Shown in pieces: positions 46,116-55,793 of a DNA stretch of 64,000 nucleotides. A program made the translations under genes and the position numbers. Below the pieces are notes generated by a model. That model had not been told where the DNA came from. It saw only the letters and a program-made list of their open reading frames with translations, and ran no database searches. Within the stretch, counting starts at the first letter, position 1; every line of letters begins with the position of its first letter. Source of the stretch: Clostridium homopropionicum DSM 5847 (GTDB taxonomy: Bacteria > Bacillota > Clostridia > Clostridiales > Clostridiaceae); NCBI RefSeq assembly GCF_001263795.1, contig NZ_LHUR01000013.1, positions 62,001 through 126,000 of the forward strand, written 5' to 3'.

Positions 46116-46811
46116 ATGGCTGAGGAAAAAATATTAATTGTTGATGATGAAGAACATATAAGAGAACTTATAAAATTTAATTTAGAAAACAATGGTTACA
46201 AAACTATATGTGCATCAGATGGAATAGAAGCTCTAAAAATAGCGAAAAAAGAGTTACCTCAATTAATACTTCTTGACTTAATGCTTCCAGGTATGGATGG
46301 GTATGATGTGTGCAAAGAAATACGAAAAGACAACTCTATTTCTAACACTCCAGTAATAATGATAACTGCAAAGGGTGAGGAATTAGATAAAATTTTAGGA
46401 TTAGAATTAGGTGCAGATGATTATTTAACTAAGCCTTTCTCTATAAGGGAATTGATTGCACGAGCAAAGGCAGTTTTAAGAAGAACTAAACAACAGAGTA
46501 TTGAAAAGACATTTAAATTCGGAAATAATTCAATTGATTTTGATAAGCATGAAGTTATAAGAAATGATGAAAGGGTAGACTTAACACTAAAGGAATTTGA
46601 ATTATTAGAAGTGCTTATTAAAAATAAGGGAAGAGTAATGACTAGAGACTTCCTTTTAGATAAAGTTTGGGGTTATGAATATATAGGTGAAACAAGAACT
46701 GTTGATGTTCATATAAGACATTTGAGAAAGAAAATAGAGGATGATGATAAAAATCCTAAATATATTGAAACCATAAGAGGCATTGGATATAGGTTTAATC
46801 AAGGTGAATAA
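46116..46811 (+). CDS. phoP: OmpR/PhoB-type response regulator PhoP
   Basis: 231 aa. Receiver domain with phospho-acceptor Asp54 ('LILLDLMLPGMDG'), acidic pocket 'VDDEE' and 'KPFSIREL', then a winged-helix domain ('LTLKEFELLEVLIKN', 'TRTVDVHIRHLRKKI'). Its stop is one base before phoR, and the phosphate uptake operon follows phoR, so it is very likely the phosphate regulator. It should bind the TTAACA-type repeats upstream of pstS. The start ATG follows GAGGAGG. Confidence 0.92.
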   Translation: MAEEKILIVDDEEHIRELIKFNLENNGYKTICASDGIEALKIAKKELPQLILLDLMLPGMDGYDVCKEIRKDNSISNTPVIMITAKGEELDKILGLELGADDYLTKPFSIRELIARAKAVLRRTKQQSIEKTFKFGNNSIDFDKHEVIRNDERVDLTLKEFELLEVLIKNKGRVMTRDFLLDKVWGYEYIGETRTVDVHIRHLRKKIEDDDKNPKYIETIRGIGYRFNQGE

Positions 46812-46812
46812 T

Positions 46813-48516
46813 ATGAAGATGAAAAATAAGCTTATGCTATCTATTTTAAGTACTATAATTTTAAGTTTAGCATTAGTTACTGCTTTGTACATGACTATAT
46901 TAAATTTTCAACATGAAGAAAGTACAAAAAAAAGACTAAAAAATAACAATGAAATTTGCATTAATTTGATTTCGCATAATCTAATTTCAAATTTAGATAC
47001 ATACTTCAAGACCTTTAAGAATTCTGAATTTAGAGTAACTTTAATAGATAAGAATGGGGTTGTTGTTGAAGAATCCCACGCAGACTTGGAAAACATGGAT
47101 AATCATAATAATAGAAAAGAAGTTGCAGAGGCAAGAAGATATGGAAATGCTTATGCTGCAAGGTATAGTAACTCTCTAAATAAAACTATGATTTATTTTG
47201 CTACTGCTTTTGGAGATGGATATATAATAAGAAGTTCAATGCCTATTGAAGTAATTACAGGTTTTGAAGGGAAATACCTGCATTATTACTTTTTTGTTTT
47301 ATCAATGGTTTTCGCAATTTCAATATTTTTTTCTTCAAAATTATCCTATATAATTGTAAAACCAATTAAAGATCTTGAATTTATAACTTCAAGGGTTGCT
47401 AAAGGTGAGCTTGATAGGAGAGTTAGTATAAATTCTAACGATGAAATTGGGCAACTTGCTAAAACCTTTAATAGAATGGCTGATAGACTTCATGAAACCT
47501 TAAAAGACTCAATTGGGGAACAAAATAAGCTAGAGGCAATTTTGAAAAGTATGGATAATGGAGTAATTGCAGTTGATAGAAATTATAGAGTTATTCTAAT
47601 AAATCCATATGCAGAGAAAATTTTTGGGATACAAAAGAATATTATCGGTGAAAATTTCATGGACAACATCAGAGATTATGAACTAGAAAAAGTATTTAAG
47701 ACCAGCGAGGAAAATAAAGAAATAATAATTTTATGGCCTGAAAGAAGAGTTTTAAAAGTTAAAACAGCGGACATTATTAGTGAAAAAGAACATATTGGAA
47801 CTGTTGCAGTAGTACAAGATATTACTGATATAAGAAAGCTAGAAAATATGCGAAGTCAATTTGTAGCTAATGTATCTCATGAGTTAAAAACTCCTTTAAC
47901 TTCTATTAAGGGCTTTGCAGAAACCTTGAGATATGTTGAAGATTCAGCTACAAGAGAGAAGTTTTTAGATATTATCGATGATGAAACGGATAGGCTAACA
48001 AGGCTAATTAGTGATATTTTAACCTTATCTGATATAGAGCAGCATAAAGAATTTAAGGTTAAGGAAGACATTGGTGTAGTTCAGTCACTTACTGATGTAT
48101 ACAATTTAATAAAAAATACAGCAGATAAAAAAAATATTTCGCTGGAGATATTTACTGAAGGGGATCCTATTGTAGTAGGAGATAAAGATAAGTTTAAACA
48201 AATGTTAATAAACCTAATTGATAATGCAATAAAGTATTCAGAAGAAGGAGATTCAGTTAAAATTAGTGCTAGAAGCGAAAACTCAAAATGCATTATTTGT
48301 ATAGAAGATACTGGAGTAGGTATTCCTAAAGAACATATTCCTAGATTATTTGAAAGATTTTATAGAGTTGATAAAGCAAGGTCTAGGGCAAGAGGAGGAA
48401 CTGGCTTGGGATTAGCTATTGTAAAACATATAGTTTTATCTTTTAAAGGAGAAATATTTGTTGAAAGCGAAGTTGGAAAAGGGACTAAATTCACTGTTTG
48501 CATACCTTTAAAATAA
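46813..48516 (+). CDS. phoR: Phosphate-sensing histidine kinase PhoR
   Basis: 567 aa. Membrane helix at about 6-28, extracytoplasmic PAS-like domain to about 155, second helix near 160-180, HAMP ('IVKPIKDLEFITSRVAKGEL'), cytoplasmic PAS ('LKSMDNGVIAVDRNYRVILI'), HisKA with His356 ('NVSHELKTPLTS'), and HATPase ('LINLIDNAIKYS', 'VEDTGVGIP'-like, 'GGTGLGLAIV'). A frame is open from 46783, but AAGGTG at 46801-46806 sets ATG 46813 as the start. It partners PhoP. PhoR signalling should be restrained by PhoU and the Pst transporter encoded downstream. Confidence 0.94.
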   Translation: MKMKNKLMLSILSTIILSLALVTALYMTILNFQHEESTKKRLKNNNEICINLISHNLISNLDTYFKTFKNSEFRVTLIDKNGVVVEESHADLENMDNHNNRKEVAEARRYGNAYAARYSNSLNKTMIYFATAFGDGYIIRSSMPIEVITGFEGKYLHYYFFVLSMVFAISIFFSSKLSYIIVKPIKDLEFITSRVAKGELDRRVSINSNDEIGQLAKTFNRMADRLHETLKDSIGEQNKLEAILKSMDNGVIAVDRNYRVILINPYAEKIFGIQKNIIGENFMDNIRDYELEKVFKTSEENKEIIILWPERRVLKVKTADIISEKEHIGTVAVVQDITDIRKLENMRSQFVANVSHELKTPLTSIKGFAETLRYVEDSATREKFLDIIDDETDRLTRLISDILTLSDIEQHKEFKVKEDIGVVQSLTDVYNLIKNTADKKNISLEIFTEGDPIVVGDKDKFKQMLINLIDNAIKYSEEGDSVKISARSENSKCIICIEDTGVGIPKEHIPRLFERFYRVDKARSRARGGTGLGLAIVKHIVLSFKGEIFVESEVGKGTKFTVCIPLK

Positions 48517-48596
48517 ATGATTTTATTTTTAAATCCATATAATATCTTAAATCCACGAATACTATTATTGAATAAGGAAAAAATATTTTAAGGTAT

Positions 48597-48660
48597 TACT
48601 GATGTTAATTTTAATTAACATTAGTATAATACTAGGTTAACTTTTCTAAAGTAATATAAT
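48597..48660 (+). promoter_or_regulatory. pstS promoter region with PHO-box-like repeats
   Basis: TTAACA (48615-48620) and TTAACT (48637-48642) are 22 bp apart, two 11-bp steps, as PhoP binding repeats are. A 30-bp palindrome with one mismatched pair (48597-48626) overlaps the first. TATAAT lies at 48655-48660 with no good -35 box, as expected for an activated promoter. Confidence 0.6.
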
Positions 48661-48712
48661 AATTGTGATGATTAATTGAAAATGTTACATAATCGAATGG
48701 AGGGTTTTTTGG

Positions 48713-49630
48713 ATGAAAAGAAAATCAATAAAAATGATAGTTGCAGCTTTAGCAATTACTCTTATAGGAGGAGCTTTGGTAGGTTGTGGAAGCAGTAATG
48801 CAAAAAAAGACGATACTGCTAAAACTCAGACAGCAGAAAATAAGGTAGAAGAAGTAAGTGGTTCTATTACTGCATCAGGATCAACAGCATTACAACCACT
48901 AGCAAAAGCAGCAGCTGATATGTTTATGCAAAAGAACACTAAAGCTCAAATAAATATCCAAGGTGGTGGAAGTGGTACTGGACTTTCACAAGTTGCATCT
49001 GGAGCTGTACAAATAGGGAATTCTGACGTACCAGCGGAAGATAAAATTAAGGAAGCAGATGTACTTAAACAACTTATAGACCACAAGGTGTGCGGAATTG
49101 GTTTTGCAATGGTAGTTAACAAAGAAGTAAAAGTTGATTCTTTAACAAAACAACAAATACAAGATATATTTACAGGAAAAATAACTAACTGGAAACAAGT
49201 TGGTGGAGATGATCTTAAAATAGAAGTAATAAATAGAGGAAAATCTTCAGGTACTAGAGCAACATTTATTTCAACTGTAATGGATAAAAAATCTGAGGCA
49301 GATGGTTTAGGAACAGTACAAGATTCAAGTGGAGCAGTTCAAAAATCAATCGAAGCTACAAAAGGTTCAATATCTTACTTAGCATTATCTTATTTTGTAA
49401 ATGAAGAAGCTAAAAAGGGTATGAAGTTATTAAAAATTGATGGAGTAGAGCCTACTTATGAAAATATTGCTGCAGGAAAATATCCTTTCTGGTCTTTTGA
49501 ACACATGTATACTAAAGGGGAACCTACAGGTTTAACAAAAGCTTTCCTTGATTACATGGCATCTGATGATGTTAAAGCTATAATAAAGAGTCAAGGTTAT
49601 ATTTCAGCAAGTGAGCTAAAAGCACAATAA
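48713..49630 (+). CDS. pstS: Phosphate ABC transporter substrate-binding lipoprotein PstS
   Basis: 305 aa. Lipoprotein signal peptide with lipobox 'LVGC' (Cys25), so it is anchored to the outer face of the membrane. Phosphate-site motifs are 'ITASGSTALQPLAKA', 'IQGGGSGTGLSQVASG' and 'NRGKSSGTRATF'. It captures phosphate for PstC/PstA. The first 20 mature residues are a charged flexible spacer. The start ATG is behind GGAGGG. A hairpin after it likely lowers expression of the later genes relative to pstS. Confidence 0.97.
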   Translation: MKRKSIKMIVAALAITLIGGALVGCGSSNAKKDDTAKTQTAENKVEEVSGSITASGSTALQPLAKAAADMFMQKNTKAQINIQGGGSGTGLSQVASGAVQIGNSDVPAEDKIKEADVLKQLIDHKVCGIGFAMVVNKEVKVDSLTKQQIQDIFTGKITNWKQVGGDDLKIEVINRGKSSGTRATFISTVMDKKSEADGLGTVQDSSGAVQKSIEATKGSISYLALSYFVNEEAKKGMKLLKIDGVEPTYENIAAGKYPFWSFEHMYTKGEPTGLTKAFLDYMASDDVKAIIKSQGYISASELKAQ

Positions 49631-49648
49631 AAATAAGTAAATAACAAA

Positions 49649-49677
49649 GGCTAGTTGTGGCTTTTTCACAACTGGTC
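49649..49677 (+). terminator. Intraoperon hairpin between pstS and pstC (partial terminator)
   Basis: GGCTAGTTGTG (49649-49659) with CACAACTGGTC (49667-49677), two G-T pairs, then T-rich but broken sequence. Read-through to pstC is expected. Confidence 0.6.
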
Positions 49678-49714
49678 TTAGTTTGTTTTAAAAAATATGT
49701 AATATGGAGTAGGT

Positions 49715-50608
49715 ATGATGAATAAAAACAGTAAGCTGAACAGAATTAAGAACGAATATATCGGTAGAACTTTTTCTACTATTTGTGGATATTTAATTGT
49801 AATATTAACATTAGCAATTATATTTTTCGTAGCTTCAAAAGGACTTACTACTTTTATAAAAGATGGACATTCTTTAGTGAAATTTTTATTTAATGCAGAA
49901 TGGAAACCTGATGCGGAAATACCTAAATTTGGTGCATTAATATTTTTATTAGGTTCAACAGCAGTTTCGGTTGGTGCTGTGATAATTAGTGCACCAATCA
50001 GTATAGCATTAGCTATTTTTATGAATTTAATTTCACCAAAATTAGGATCAAGAGTTCTCCAACCTGCCATGGAATTATTTGTGGGAATTCCTTCAGTTGT
50101 ATATGGTTGGATAGGAATAACAATATTGGTACCAGCATTAAAAGCTGCATTTGGAGGTATAGGATTTAGTTTAATTGCAGGAATACTGGTTTTAAGTATA
50201 ATGATTCTTCCTACAATAACTAGTATCGCTTCAGATGCAATTAAAACAATACCAAGACAATACATAGAAGCTTCCTATGGACTAGGAGCTACTCGTTGGC
50301 AAACAATTGTTAAAGTAATTGTGCCAGCTGCAAAAAACGGAATTTTAACAGGAGTAGTACTTGGAATTGCAAGAGCCTTTGGTGAAGCCTTGGCTGTACA
50401 AATGGTTATAGGAAACTCTATTAAAATCCCACAAGGTATATACGATACAACCTCAACTTTAACTAGTATCATTACAATGGATATGGCAAATACTATATTT
50501 GGAAGTGAATGGAATAATGCCTTATGGTCCTTATCATTTTTATTACTAGTAGTTTCATTCATTTTTATATTAATAATAAGAGCCATTGGAAAAAGAGGTG
50601 AAGTATAA
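49715..50608 (+). CDS. pstC: Phosphate ABC transporter permease PstC
   Basis: 297 aa with six membrane helices. The permease-ATPase coupling motif is 'EASYGLGATRWQTIVKVIVP', and 'FVGIPSVVYGWIGI' is the PstC hallmark. With PstA it forms the phosphate channel. The start is ATG 49715 (49718 also possible) after GGAG. The stop overlaps the pstA start by one base (TAATG). Confidence 0.95.
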   Translation: MMNKNSKLNRIKNEYIGRTFSTICGYLIVILTLAIIFFVASKGLTTFIKDGHSLVKFLFNAEWKPDAEIPKFGALIFLLGSTAVSVGAVIISAPISIALAIFMNLISPKLGSRVLQPAMELFVGIPSVVYGWIGITILVPALKAAFGGIGFSLIAGILVLSIMILPTITSIASDAIKTIPRQYIEASYGLGATRWQTIVKVIVPAAKNGILTGVVLGIARAFGEALAVQMVIGNSIKIPQGIYDTTSTLTSIITMDMANTIFGSEWNNALWSLSFLLLVVSFIFILIIRAIGKRGEV

Positions 50609-51474
50609 TGAATTCTAAACAAAAGGACAAATTAGCAACTATAATTTTATATATTATTTCAGCCTTTGTAGTTCTATTATTGGTAAGTTTGATTTCTCTA
50701 ATTTTATTCAAAGGAAGACATTGGATAAATCCTAAATTTCTTTTTGGAATACCGTCTATACAAGCAGGTGGAGGTATAGGACTTCACTTATTTAATTCTT
50801 TTTATATGCTTATAATTTCATTAATTATTACAGTACCTTTAGGAGTTGGTGCGGGAATATATTTATCTGAATATGCAAAGGAAGGGAAAATGCTTAATAT
50901 AATTCGTTTGTGTATTGAAACTATGGCATCTCTTCCATCAATTGTAGTTGGACTATTTGGATTATTGATCTTTGTAAATATGACTGGTTGGGGATATTCA
51001 ATAATCTCAGGTGCCTTAGCAATTACAATATTGAATCTTCCAGCAATGACTAGGGTTAGTGAAACCTCTATAACTGAAGCTGCCAAGAAAGTTAAGGAAG
51101 CTAGTTTAGGCTTAGGTGCAACTCAATGGCAGACAATTAGAAAAGTAATATTACCGTCAGCTATACCACAAATTCTTACAGGGATTATTCTAGCTGCTGG
51201 AAGGATATTTGGGGAAGCTGCAGCTTTGCTGTATACAGCAGGTATGAGTGCTCCGGTAGTACATATTAGTGATGGATCTGCATTTAATATTTTTAGACCT
51301 GCAGAAACTTTAGCTGTTTATATATGGCAACTTAATTCAGAAGGAGTAGTCCCAGATGCTAGTAAAATAGCAAATGGTGCTTCCGCAGTATTAATAGTAA
51401 TGGTACTATTGTTCAATATATTTGCTAGAATGATAGGAAAGAAAATATACGAAAGATATGCAGGAACTAAATAA
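50608..51474 (+). CDS. pstA: Phosphate ABC transporter permease PstA
   Basis: 288 aa with six membrane helices. Coupling motif 'EASLGLGATQWQTIRKVILP', and 'METMASLPSIVVGLFGLLIF'-type core. It pairs with PstC and is energised by PstB. The start ATG overlaps the pstC stop, and pstB begins 12 bases after its end. Translational coupling should keep PstC and PstA equal. Confidence 0.95.
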   Translation: MNSKQKDKLATIILYIISAFVVLLLVSLISLILFKGRHWINPKFLFGIPSIQAGGGIGLHLFNSFYMLIISLIITVPLGVGAGIYLSEYAKEGKMLNIIRLCIETMASLPSIVVGLFGLLIFVNMTGWGYSIISGALAITILNLPAMTRVSETSITEAAKKVKEASLGLGATQWQTIRKVILPSAIPQILTGIILAAGRIFGEAAALLYTAGMSAPVVHISDGSAFNIFRPAETLAVYIWQLNSEGVVPDASKIANGASAVLIVMVLLFNIFARMIGKKIYERYAGTK

Positions 51475-51486
51475 GGAGGATGCAAT

Positions 51487-52239
51487 ATGAACATAATTGA
51501 AGTAAAGAATTTAAATTTATTTTATGGAAGTAAGCAAGCATTAAATAATGTTAATCTGGAAATACAAAAACATGCAGTAACTGCATTTATAGGGCCTTCA
51601 GGATGCGGAAAATCAACATTTTTAAGATGTGTTAATAGGATGAATGACTTAATTGAATCAGTAAAAATTGACGGAGAAATAATTTATGAAGGCAAAAATA
51701 TATTATCATCTGATTATGATGTTATTGAATTGAGAAAAAAAGTAGGAATGGTTTTTCAAAGTCCCAATCCATTTCCAATGAGTATTTATGATAATATTGC
51801 TTATGGTCCAAGAATACATGGTATTAAGAGCAAAGCAAAGCTAGATGAAATTGTTGAAAAAAGTTTAAAAGGAGCAGTACTTTGGGAAGAAGTAAAAGAT
51901 AGATTAAAAAAGAGTGCTTTAGGCTTATCTGGAGGTCAACAACAAAGATTATGCATTGCAAGAACTTTAGCGGTTGAACCAGAGGTTATTCTAATGGATG
52001 AGCCTACATCTGCATTAGACCCTATTTCAACTCTTAAAATTGAAGAGTTAATGGATGAATTAAAAAAAGATTATACTGTAGTTATTGTTACCCACAATAT
52101 GCAGCAAGCTGGAAGAATATCTGATAACACAGCATTCTTTTATAATGGTATAATAGTAGAGTCAGGTAAAACAGAGGATATTTTCTACAAACCGAAGGAT
52201 AAAAGAACAGAAGATTATATCACTGGTAGATTTGGTTAA
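51487..52239 (+). CDS. pstB: Phosphate ABC transporter ATP-binding protein PstB
   Basis: 250 aa. Walker A '[20 protein letters not shown]', Q-loop '[20 protein letters not shown]', signature '[16 protein letters not shown]' and Walker B '[13 protein letters not shown]'. The NRMND sequence after Walker A is diagnostic of PstB. It hydrolyses ATP to drive phosphate import. The ATG has AAGGAGG 6-7 bases upstream, at the end of pstA. Confidence 0.97.
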   Translation: MNIIEVKNLNLFYGSKQALNNVNLEIQKHAVTAFIGPSGCGKSTFLRCVNRMNDLIESVKIDGEIIYEGKNILSSDYDVIELRKKVGMVFQSPNPFPMSIYDNIAYGPRIHGIKSKAKLDEIVEKSLKGAVLWEEVKDRLKKSALGLSGGQQQRLCIARTLAVEPEVILMDEPTSALDPISTLKIEELMDELKKDYTVVIVTHNMQQAGRISDNTAFFYNGIIVESGKTEDIFYKPKDKRTEDYITGRFG

Positions 52240-52284
52240 TAATATTTGAATAAATAAAAATTTATAAAACAGGATGGTGTGTTT

Positions 52285-52944
52285 ATGTCTGCAAGAAAAG
52301 TATTTGAAATGGAATTAAACGAACTTCATAATCATATTTTGAGAATGGGAAGTGTAGTAGAAAAGCAGATTCATTTATGCATAAAGTCTTTAGCTGAGCA
52401 AAACGTGGAACTTGCTGAAGAAGTTATAAAAAATGATGATATAGTTGATAAATTAATGAAAGAAATTGAAAATAAAAGTATTAAGCTAATTGCTATGCAG
52501 CAGCCAATAGCAACAGACTTAAGATTTATATTTACATGTATAAATCTAGTAACTGATTTAGAAAGAATGGCTGATCACGCTGTGGATATTGCAAAAATAA
52601 CAAGAAGATTAAAAGACGAAGTATACATTAAACAATTAGTATTCATACCTGAGATGGGTGAAATTGTAAGTGCTATGATAAGGGATGGATTAGATGCATA
52701 TGTGGAAAGAGATTTAGAAAAGGCATATGAAGTGTCTAGAAGAGATGATATTATAGATAAGCTTTATAAGAATATATTTATAGAAATGATATCAGTGATG
52801 ACTAAAGATAATACTAAGATTGAACAAGCTACGCAGTTTATACTTGCAGGTAAATTTTTAGAAAGAATCGCAGATCATGTTACAAATATATGCGAATGGA
52901 CAATTTATATTGTAACTGGAGATCAAATTGACTTAAATGAATAA
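52285..52944 (+). CDS. phoU: Phosphate signalling protein PhoU
   Basis: 219 aa, two three-helix PhoU repeats with metal-binding acidic motifs ('NLVTDLERMADHAVDIAK' in the first, 'AGKFLERIADHVTNICEW' in the second). PhoU links the transporter to PhoR and keeps the regulon off when phosphate is plentiful. A GTG at 52279 is in frame, but AGGATGG fits ATG 52285 better. Last gene of the operon, followed by a terminator. Confidence 0.95.
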   Translation: MSARKVFEMELNELHNHILRMGSVVEKQIHLCIKSLAEQNVELAEEVIKNDDIVDKLMKEIENKSIKLIAMQQPIATDLRFIFTCINLVTDLERMADHAVDIAKITRRLKDEVYIKQLVFIPEMGEIVSAMIRDGLDAYVERDLEKAYEVSRRDDIIDKLYKNIFIEMISVMTKDNTKIEQATQFILAGKFLERIADHVTNICEWTIYIVTGDQIDLNE

Positions 52945-52982
52945 CTGCTGCATAATATAAATTAATATATGTATTATTGATG

Positions 52983-53006
52983 AAACAGCCTTAAATGGCT
53001 GTTTTT
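52983..53006 (+). terminator. Rho-independent terminator of the pst-phoU operon
   Basis: AAACAGCC (52983-52990) with GGCTGTTT (52997-53004), 6-nt loop, T-run to 53006. Confidence 0.9.
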
Positions 53007-53059
53007 AAATTTGTATAAATGGTATGAATCAAGAGATTAAATAATTACTTTGTCTAAAC

Positions 53060-53089
53060 TTGACGTAATAATATTATTAATGATAAGAT
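53060..53089 (+). promoter_or_regulatory. SigA promoter of the DUF512-der-gpsA unit
   Basis: TTGACG (53060-53065), 18-bp spacer, TAAGAT (53084-53089) with an extended -10 TG at 53081-53082. Confidence 0.6.
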
Positions 53090-53132
53090 ATTTTAATGAG
53101 CTAACATTTGGAAAAATGTATCGGAGGTAAAA

Positions 53133-54473
53133 ATGCTTAATAAAATTTCAAAAGTATTGTCTGGGAGCATTGCAGAAGAAGTAGGAATTGAAGAGGGAGA
53201 TATTCTAATAAGTATTAATGGCTCAGAAGTAAAAGATATTATTGACTATAAATACCTAATTTCTGATGAATTTATAGTTTTAGAAGTTAAAAAACAAAAT
53301 GAAGAAGTGTGGGAAATCGAGATTGAGAAAGAATACAGTGAAGAAATCGGTATAGAGTTTGCTGATCCTATGATGGATAAACCAAGAAATTGCCATAACA
53401 AATGTATTTTTTGTTTCATTGATCAGCTTCCAGAAGGAATGAGAGAGACTTTATATTTTAAGGATGATGATTCAAGATTATCATTTTTACAAGGTAATTT
53501 TATCACTATGACTAATATGAGTGATGAAGATATAGATAGAATAATAAAATATAGAATCAGTCCAATTAATGTCTCTGTACATAGTACCACACCTGAAGTT
53601 AGATGTAGAATGATGAATAATAGATTTGCAGGAAACATATACAATAGACTTAAAAAACTTGCAGATGCAAAGATTAATATGAACTGTCAGATTGTTGTAT
53701 GCCCTGGGTATAACGATGGAAGTGAACTTGTAAAAACAATTGAAGATCTATTTAAATTATATCCATATGTAAGCAATGTAGCTGCTGTTCCTATAGGAGT
53801 TACAAAATTTAGAGAAGAAAAAAATTTAGTAAAACTCAAACTTTTCGATAAAGAAAGTGCGACTGCAGAAATTGATACTATAAGTAAACTTCAAGACAAA
53901 TACTTTAATAGAGTAGGTCATCCTTTTGTTAGATTATCAGATGAATTCTACATTTTAGCCGAAAAAGAAATACCTGAAACAGGATTCTATAATGGATTTG
54001 AACAATTAGAAGATGGAGTAGGAGTTGTAAGGTTATTTAGAAATAATATTGAATCTTCACTTAATAAACTAGATAAAAAATTAAAAGGTAGCTTTACAAT
54101 AATAACTGGAACTTTAGCATATAAAGAAATATTTGATGCGGCTCAAAAGATTATGGGCGAAAATAAGAATATAAAAATTGATGTTAGGAAAATAATAAAT
54201 AATTTTTTTGGCAACACTATAACTGTTACAGGGCTGTTAACAGGTAAAGATATAATTGAGCAATTAAAAGATTTTCAGCTTGAAAATTACATTATATTGC
54301 CAGATAATATGTTTAGAAAAGGATATGAGCTCTCTAATAATAAAGAACTTATTATGCTTGACGATATTACTGTTGATGCCTTAGAGAAGATACTTAATAG
54401 AAAAATTATTGTATGTGATTATACAGGAGAAGATTTTATTGATATTATAAATGAACACTGTAAGGAGGATTAA
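53133..54473 (+). CDS. DUF512 family protein with PDZ and radical-SAM-like domains
   Basis: 446 aa. Residues about 1-70 form a PDZ-like domain ('[20 protein letters not shown]'). Cys87, Cys91 and Cys94 ('CHNKCIFC') give the CxxxCxxC signature of a radical-SAM 4Fe-4S cluster, followed by '[19 protein letters not shown]' and a barrel region. The C-terminal DUF512 domain follows from about 290. These proteins are widespread in clostridia and cyanobacteria, almost always next to der, with no known reaction. Association with ribosome assembly is only suggested by the neighbour. der starts two bases after the stop. Confidence 0.88.
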   Translation: MLNKISKVLSGSIAEEVGIEEGDILISINGSEVKDIIDYKYLISDEFIVLEVKKQNEEVWEIEIEKEYSEEIGIEFADPMMDKPRNCHNKCIFCFIDQLPEGMRETLYFKDDDSRLSFLQGNFITMTNMSDEDIDRIIKYRISPINVSVHSTTPEVRCRMMNNRFAGNIYNRLKKLADAKINMNCQIVVCPGYNDGSELVKTIEDLFKLYPYVSNVAAVPIGVTKFREEKNLVKLKLFDKESATAEIDTISKLQDKYFNRVGHPFVRLSDEFYILAEKEIPETGFYNGFEQLEDGVGVVRLFRNNIESSLNKLDKKLKGSFTIITGTLAYKEIFDAAQKIMGENKNIKIDVRKIINNFFGNTITVTGLLTGKDIIEQLKDFQLENYIILPDNMFRKGYELSNNKELIMLDDITVDALEKILNRKIIVCDYTGEDFIDIINEHCKED

Positions 54474-54475
54474 AG

Positions 54476-55792
54476 ATGGGTAAACCTTTAGTTGCAATAG
54501 TGGGAAGGCCTAATGTAGGGAAGTCCACTTTGTTTAATAAATTAGCGGGAAAAAGAATAGCTATTGTAGATGACCAGCCAGGAGTAACTAGAGATAGGAT
54601 TTATGCAGAGGCTGAATGGCTAAACAAAAAGTTTACTATCATAGATACAGGCGGAATTGAACCTGAAAGTGAAGATGTAATAGTCTCTCAAATGAGAAGG
54701 CAGGCTCAAATTGCTATTGAAATGGCTGACGTTGTTGTTTTTTTAGTTGATGGTAAACAAGGGTTGACTGACTCTGATAATGAAGTTGCTCAAATGCTTA
54801 GAAAAGCACAAAAGTCAGTGGTGATTGTTGTAAATAAAATTGATAATAGAAACTATGATGATAATATTTATGAATTTTATAATTTGGGCATTGGTCAGCC
54901 TATACCTATTTCAGCTTCACAAGGATTAGGACTAGGCGATATGCTTGATGAAATAGTATCAAAATTCTCAAATAAAGAATATACAGATGAGCAAGAAGAA
55001 CACGTAAGATTAGCTATAGTTGGCAAGCCAAATGTTGGTAAGTCATCTTTAATTAATAAATTGCTAGGAGAAGAAAAACATATAGTAAGCAATATTCCTG
55101 GAACAACTCGAGATGCAGTAGACAGCTATTTAGAGAATGAAATAGGCAAGTTTATTTTAGTCGATACAGCTGGACTTAGAAAGAAGAGTAAAATAAAAGA
55201 ACAGATAGAAAGATACAGTGCTGTAAGAACCTTAGCGGCAATTGAAAATGCAGATGTTTGTGTTTTGATTATTGATGCAGAACAAGGGGTTACTGAACAG
55301 GATGAAAAAATAATTGGATTTGCCCATGATAATAATAAGGCAATAATGATTGTAGTAAATAAGTGGGATTTGATCGAAAAAGATGATAAAACAATGAAAA
55401 AGTTTAAAGATATAATTAGTGAAAAATTATCATTTTTATCTTATGCCGAGTATTTATTTATCTCAGCGAAAACTGGTCAAAGAGTGAATAGAGTATTGAC
55501 TTTAGCTAAAGAATGCTATGAAAATTATTGTAAAAGGGTTAAAACTGGAGTACTTAATGAAGTTATAAGTAAAGCAGTTATGATGAAGGAGCCTCCAATA
55601 GTTGGGGTAAATCGACTTAAGATTTACTATGTGACCCAAGTAACAATAAAGCCACCGACTTTTATATTCTTCGTGAATAATCCTGAGTTATTACATTTCT
55701 CATATAAAAGATACTTAGAAAATCAATTAAGGGAAAGCTTTAATTTTTCGGGAACTGGAATAAAGCTAGAATTTAGAGAAAGGAAGGAATAG
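54476..55792 (+). CDS. der: Ribosome biogenesis GTPase Der (EngA)
   Basis: 438 aa with two tandem GTPase domains, unique to Der: G1 '[16 protein letters not shown]' and '[16 protein letters not shown]', G3 'DTGG' and 'DTAG', G4 'NKID' and 'NKWD', and a C-terminal KH domain. It acts in late 50S assembly. The start ATG is two bases after DUF512, and gpsA begins one base after its stop. The plsY gene often found between der and gpsA is absent. Confidence 0.98.
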   Translation: MGKPLVAIVGRPNVGKSTLFNKLAGKRIAIVDDQPGVTRDRIYAEAEWLNKKFTIIDTGGIEPESEDVIVSQMRRQAQIAIEMADVVVFLVDGKQGLTDSDNEVAQMLRKAQKSVVIVVNKIDNRNYDDNIYEFYNLGIGQPIPISASQGLGLGDMLDEIVSKFSNKEYTDEQEEHVRLAIVGKPNVGKSSLINKLLGEEKHIVSNIPGTTRDAVDSYLENEIGKFILVDTAGLRKKSKIKEQIERYSAVRTLAAIENADVCVLIIDAEQGVTEQDEKIIGFAHDNNKAIMIVVNKWDLIEKDDKTMKKFKDIISEKLSFLSYAEYLFISAKTGQRVNRVLTLAKECYENYCKRVKTGVLNEVISKAVMMKEPPIVGVNRLKIYYVTQVTIKPPTFIFFVNNPELLHFSYKRYLENQLRESFNFSGTGIKLEFRERKE

Positions 55793-55793
55793 A

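Noticed and set aside
49678-50265. A 195-codon minus-strand open frame overlapping pstC
   Set aside because: Antisense shadow of a transmembrane gene; no RBS, and pstC is certain.
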